A stretch of DNA of 64,000 bases, taken from positions 40,001 to 104,000 of the forward strand of contig JACEEZ010020943.1 in NCBI GenBank assembly GCA_016584305.1, written 5' to 3'. Below, piece after piece: positions 58,960-64,000 of this stretch (positions within the stretch are counted from its first letter, which is position 1; the number at the start of each line of letters is the position of its first letter). The position numbers and the translations under genes were made by a program. The notes under the pieces were generated by a model. It was not told the DNA's origin. It searched no databases and worked only from the letters and a program-made list of their open reading frames with translations. The DNA is from Chionoecetes opilio (taxonomy: Eukaryota > Arthropoda > Malacostraca > Decapoda > Majidae).

Positions 58960-61860
58960 GAATACTTTTTGCTACACAGCCTTTTCACGATGTGCGTCGG
59001 GATGTTTAATGCTATCAGGGACCGTACGTATGTAGGCTACGTGTCCCTACATCTACGTTTTCACGAATTATTCTTTGCCAAAAACCTAGAGGGTGGTGGT
59101 TGTAAATTTAACCTCCGTGAAATCCCCCCCTTTTTTAACCCAGGGGGGTTTGTGTGGGGGGCGGGGGTGTGAGGGAGTGTGGTGGGGGGGTTGTGTGGGG
59201 GGGGGATGTAGGGAGGGGCGTTGGGGGGTTTGGGTGTGTGGTGGGCGGGGGGTGAGGGGCGTGTGGGGGGTGGGGTGTGGTGGGGATGTGGGAGGGGCGT
59301 TTTGGTGGGGGGGTGTGGGGTTGGGCGGGGGGTGGGGGGCGGTGGTGGGTGGGGTGTGGTGGGGTTTTGGGTGGGGGGCGTGTGGGGGGTGGGTGTGTGG
59401 GGGGCGGGTTTTGGTGGGGGGGTGGGGGTTTCCCTGGGGGGGGTGGGTGTTTTGGGGCCCGGGGGTGGGAAAACCCCTTACCGTTTTGGCGCTGAATCAG
59501 ACTAAAAAGAAATTTTCGTATTCGTCCCCTGCGATGGGTTCTCCAAAAAGGTTTCTTTTTTGTGAATAACATATATACCAAATTTATACATTTCTATTGC
59601 AAAGGGTTATCACTCATGAATATAGTTTTTAAAGAAATTTAAACTATACTTTTCAGAATTTACACCAGTTTTGGTGCTAAGCCAGAAAGCATAAACGAAG
59701 TTTCGGACACATTGAAAAATTGAGGGGTTGGGGAAAATTTGTTTTTCCCCCCCCGTCGCGGGAATTTTAATATTTGTGATTTTTTACCCGTTAAGAGTCC
59801 CCCTACTCTTCCCCCCTACTACCCCCCTTACCCCACTATTTAATTAAAAACAGTATTTTTGCATGTCGTGCGCATGTAATGAATGTTGAATTTGGATGAG
59901 AATTTTAAAAGGGAAAAAGAAAAAAATTTACGGGGGGAAAATTTTTTGATAAGATTTTTTTCATCGCCCCCCCCTGATTGGCCCCGGGTCCTTTTAAAAA
60001 ACCCCACCCCCCACCCACGACTGTATTTAAATTTTCAGGGAAAAAGGGAAAAAAAGTGTATCTGCTCAGTTTTTTTTTATGCACGCAAAAAAAGTAAAAA
60101 ATAAGTTTGGGGGGCTTAAAAAAGTAAAATTTTTTTTCCCTTTCCCAAGGGGATGGGGCAAAAAGCCTATGTAGGGTTCCCTACCCTTACATCCCCTTTT
60201 ATCCCTATGCCCAAATTTGCGAAGACAACAATTTATTCGCTTCGAGGGCGCTTGAAAATCTCTTTGATGCCCGTGACCCCAGAAAATTTTTAATTGAATG
60301 GTTGGGCAAAATATATATATATAAAATATATTAAAAATATATATATATAATATTATATATATATTTATATATATATGTATATATATTATATATATTTTAT
60401 ATATATTAAAATTATTTATATATATATTATATAAGGGTTTTTTTGTCCTGCCCTTGGAAGTAAAATTTTTCTTTTTTTAAACTCCGCCCACTTATTTTTA
60501 AATCTTTTGGGGTGCATAGAAAAAATGAGCCGATTTTCACCCCCCGGCAGCGATTTTACTCTTTTCCCCCGTAAAGTTTTTCAGTCGTGGGTGTTTAGTG
60601 GGGGCTTCAAGACCGGCCAATCAGATCGGGGGGGGGGCATGAGAAAATCTTTTCAAAATCCTCCCCTAAATGTTTTCTCTTTTTCCCTTTTAAATTTTCT
60701 CCAAAACAACATCATTACATTTCGCACGACTGCAAAAGGGTTTCTGTAAAATTTTAAAAAGGGGTAGGTTTAAGGGAGTAGTAAGGATTAAAAGAGGGGA
60801 CTCTTAACTGGTAAGAATCCAAATTTAAAATTCCCCTTCAGCGGCCCTCTGGGAACAATTTTTCCCAAAACCCTTTGAAAATTTTCAATGTTTCCCAAAC
60901 TTCGTTGATGCTTGCTGGCTTAGCCCCAAAAATGGTGTAAATTTTTGCCTTTTAGTATAGTCAAATTTCTTAAATTTTATTCAGGGGTGATATTACATTT
61001 TGCAATAGAAAAAAAAAAATTTTTTAAAATTTGGGATATATGTTTTTATAAAACCCAAAAAGAAAACCCTTTTTGGAAACCAAACGAAGGGGCACGAAAA
61101 CGAACCCTTTTTATCAGTTTGAAATTTAGCTCCCAAAACGCGTGGAAAAGGGCTCTGTGTGTTTAAACCCCCGGGCCACCCCACACCCACCCCACCCAAA
61201 GGGACCCAAAACCCCCCCCCCCCCCCCCCCACCCCCCACCCCCCCCCCCCACCACCCCCCACCCCAAAACCCACACCACCCACCCCCCAAAACCGGCCCA
61301 AACAAACCCCCCCCCCCACCCTCGCCCACCACACACCCCACCCCCCACACGCCCATCACCCATCCGCCCACCCCCACACCCAAACCCCAACCCACCCACC
61401 CCCCACGCCCATCACACATCCCCCCACCAACCCCACCCCACCAAAACGCCCAAACACCCATTCCCCCCCACCACCAAACCCACCCCCCACACCCCATTTA
61501 TACATCCGCCCACCACAAACCCACCCACCCACCTCCGCCCCCTCACACCCCCACCCACCCCCCACCCCATCAAACCCCTTCCCCCCCCACACCCACCCAC
61601 CAAAACGCCCCCTCACACATCCGCCCACCACACAAACCCCCCCCCACCACCGCCCTCAAAAATCCGCCCCCCACACACCCCCCACCCCACGTCCCTCACA
61701 CACCCGCCCCCCACCCACACCCGCCCTGGAGTTAAAAGGGGGGGATGCACTGGGGGAGAAACAAAACCTGGCAGTAAACTAGGTTTTTGGCAAAAAAATA
61801 ATTCGTGAAACGTAGATTTAGGTACACGTACCTACATACGTAGGGTGGTTGTGGGTGGGG
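58960..61860. repeat. Large imperfect inverted repeat, G-rich left arm and C-rich right arm
   Basis: Left arm about 58960-59820, right arm about 60780-61860. Matching landmarks: TACGTTTTCACGAATTATTC near 59053 and AATTCGTGAAACGTA near 61800; GGTTTCTTTTTTGTGAATAA-side sequence and its inverse near 61050. A (GTGTGGTGGGCGGGG)-type array at 59140-59465 faces the C-rich array at 61165-61735. The two arms differ mostly in homopolymer length. The centre has an (AT)n tract at about 60310-60435. Confidence 0.7.
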
Positions 61861-62980
61861 CACCGTTTTCCCCATTGTTTGGGAAAAATTTTTCATAAAA
61901 AATCCTTTTTTTACCTGAGAGAGTGCACAATGTGCCCAAAACCCAAAAAACACAAAAATGGCCCACCCATGGTACCCCCCCAGAAATTTCTTAACTCAAA
62001 ATAATAAGGGTCCCTTTAAGGGTTTTTTTTTAAAATTTTTTGGGACCCGTCCGGGGTCCCCCCACGAGGGGGGGGCCCGGTAGGTATGGGGGGGGGGACC
62101 GTATGGGAATTTTTTTAAAAAATATTACATCAAACATTATTTTTGTTTTTTTTTTCCTGAAATCAACATATATGCTAAACCTAGACACCCACCATTAATT
62201 TTTGGTGATGAAAAGAAAATAAGCTTTAAAAAAATAGCCCCTTTAAATTAAAAAATAGGTCTAGGTTTTTTTTTGCTCCCTATTCAGAAATGCATCATGA
62301 AGGCATTTCGCGGGGGAAAAAACCTTCCCAGGTCAGCCTGCCTCTTGGTGATGCCCTTGGGGGGCCCCCGGAAAACCCTTTGGCCCGTTCCTTTTGGGTA
62401 ACAGAAGCTTCATCCCAGGATTGGGAGGGAAGGTGAACGTGTCTCGGGGTTTTGCGGTTCATCCGGGGAAAGAAAGGTTTTAAAAATTTCCCTCCTCCTG
62501 ATGGCCAACCCTAGCAAATAGCCAAAAATTTAAAGTGGGCCCCCACCCCTTCCCCCCTCCAGCTTCAAACTGAACCGAACAAAGTCCCCCACCTGTATGT
62601 TTTCGCAGCAAAAGGGGGATGAAGGGTGGGAGTCCCCGGGGCCCTTGTGTTCCCCCTCATCCGATTTCTCGGGGAGGGCTTTCCCGCTGAAGTCGGGGCT
62701 CATCAAACCCCCTCCTCGTCAGTGGTTTTCTTCCCCGGGACCGGCAAGACTTTTCCGCTGTGGACCCTTCTTCTTTCCCAATGTTTTTTTTTCAGCCGCT
62801 GCCTTCTTTTTTTTCCCGCCCGGTTCTGCCTCTTTCTCCCTTTAACCTCAAAGGTTTAGATATTGCCCTTTCCCCATTCCCCGGTTAAAATGCGGGGCCC
62901 CCACCCTCTTCCCGTCCCTTTCCTAAGGACCGGGGGATTTAGCCTTGGGAACGGCCTTTTAACCCCTCTGGGGTTTAAGT
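61861..62980. other. Gene-free, homopolymer-inflated sequence
   Basis: Mixed sequence with G, C, A and T runs; nothing recognised. Confidence 0.45.
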
Positions 62981-62989
62981 CTCTGTTTG

Positions 62990-63270
62990 GAAGGGTTCCT
63001 GGGGTGGCAGGGTGCGTCGTGCTCGGGGCCCCGGGGGGGCAGGGGCATCGTTGCTGGGGCCCGGGGGGGTGGCAGGCTCTGTGTGCTGGGGCTCCCGGGG
63101 TGGCAGGCTTTGGGCGGGGCTGGGGCCCGGGGTGGGCAGGGGGCGTCGTGCTGGGGGCCCAGGTGGAAGGGTCTGGGGGGGGGCGGGGCCCGGGGGGGGC
63201 AGGCTCTGTCTTTCTGGTGCTGGGGGGTGGCAGGGCTCTGTCCGGGTGGGGCCCGGGGTGGGAGGGACAT
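62990..63270. repeat. G-rich minisatellite, about 33-base unit
   Basis: Around eight units of GGGGTGGCAGGCTCTGTGTG plus CTGGGGCCCGG with changes. Frames through it give Gly/Ala/Trp-rich translations with no real similarity. Confidence 0.88.
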
Positions 63271-64000
63271 CATCTACCTGGGGAGACACAGGGGGGAGGG
63301 GTTTTAACTTTGAGGTATTTGGCCCTTTAAACCCGTCGGGTCCTCTCCATCTGAAATTCCCCCACAAAAAGAAATTGGAGTAACTTCCACTAAAAAATTC
63401 TGGTGGGCGGTCCCCTCGGTTACATGCCCCTCTACAAAAAACATCATCTGGGAAATTTTGCGATTTTAGTGGCCCCTTTTACCAGTTTGCCCCGGAAAAA
63501 ACCCCTGAGTGTTGGGGGGGATGGCTTTGGGCCAGGGCCTTTAGAAGCAAAAAATCCTTTGGGAAAATTGTGGACTTTTTATGTGCTCGTTAAAGGGGGC
63601 ATGAGCGCGTGGTCTTTTTAGTAAAGGGGAGCAGGAAATGTCTTAAAGGGGCCAAAAAAAACTCAAATCCAATGGCTGGAGTTTGTCTGTTGTATGGGGG
63701 AGGGAATTTAAAAATCACGGGTACCATGCATTATCGCAACTCAACGGGCCTTTTAAATTTTTCATGTGACTTCAGCCCTTGTCCATGATCAGAAGAAACT
63801 TTTCTCTACAGAAAAAAACAAGACTTCTCCTGGAGGCTTTAAGTGTCCCGGGACGAAGCAAATTTAACCCTTCATCCACCACTAGGGAAAGCAAAATCCC
63901 TTTGGACCCAAAGATCGTGTTCCCCATGAAAGGGGTTTTCCTCGGCATCTGGGGGAAATTTTTAAAAATTTGGGGGGTTGGGGCGGCCCCCCCAGCATTT
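63271..64000. other. Gene-free end of the window
   Basis: Same low-quality character as the preceding 10 kb; no feature supported. Confidence 0.45.

Noticed and set aside
59093..61782. Several Gly/Trp/Val-rich and Pro/His-rich ORFs of 90-207 codons
   Set aside because: They lie in the G-rich and C-rich arrays of the imperfect inverted repeat, on both strands and in several frames at once; no domain.

Overview
This is a eukaryotic, intron-rich and transposon-packed window. I infer an arthropod, most likely a decapod crustacean. The basis is two conserved metazoan genes with phase-consistent GT-AG introns, tRNA-derived SINEs, many microsatellites, and degenerate CR1-like and RTE-like reverse-transcriptase fragments of a kind I associate with crab and shrimp genomes. 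There is no bacterial, operon-like or CRISPR content.

Genes. (1) A KIF14-type kinesin-3 runs left to right from before base 1 to 42860. Twenty coding exons (1401..42860) splice in frame into about 1,083 residues: the second half of the motor domain from switch II, a neck and coiled coil, an FHA domain, more coiled coil, and a long helical tail. The 5' exons, with the P-loop and most of the motor, lie outside the window. (2) A two-exon MTRFR (C12orf65-type) mitochondrial ribosome-rescue factor with a GGQ motif lies on the minus strand (46303..44399). The two genes converge tail to tail and are separated by about 1.5 kb that holds a large (AT)n tract.

Layout. 1-9.5 kb: exons 1-12 of the visible KIF14 part, with a mariner-like MITE, a Tigger-like element, an old reverse-transcriptase fragment and a small CENP-B-type transposase relic in introns. 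9.5-16 kb: one intron with a Tc1 foldback, a TTAA element, a 2.9-kb TIR element holding a palindromic MITE, a deleted Tc1 transposase and a SINE. 16-29 kb: two introns with foldbacks and a CR1-like retrotransposon interrupted by three DNA transposons. 29-34 kb: five exons and a third copy of a TTAA element with nested insertions. 34-42 kb: one 8.5-kb intron of stacked TIR elements, several carrying non-LTR 3' ends, then the last exon. 44.4-46.3 kb: MTRFR. 47-51.4 kb: a foldback element whose arms are tandem repeats, with a Tigger-like element in its loop. 52-53.5 kb: (GA)n. From about 53.6 kb to the end: gene-free sequence with inflated homopolymers that looks like poor-quality assembly, including a large G-rich/C-rich inverted repeat.

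The most informative signals are in the mobile elements. Insertions can be read out precisely because empty sites, or restored reading frames, exist in the same window. There is also a repeated association between TIR transposons and the 3' ends of non-LTR retrotransposons. I found no convincing new gene system.
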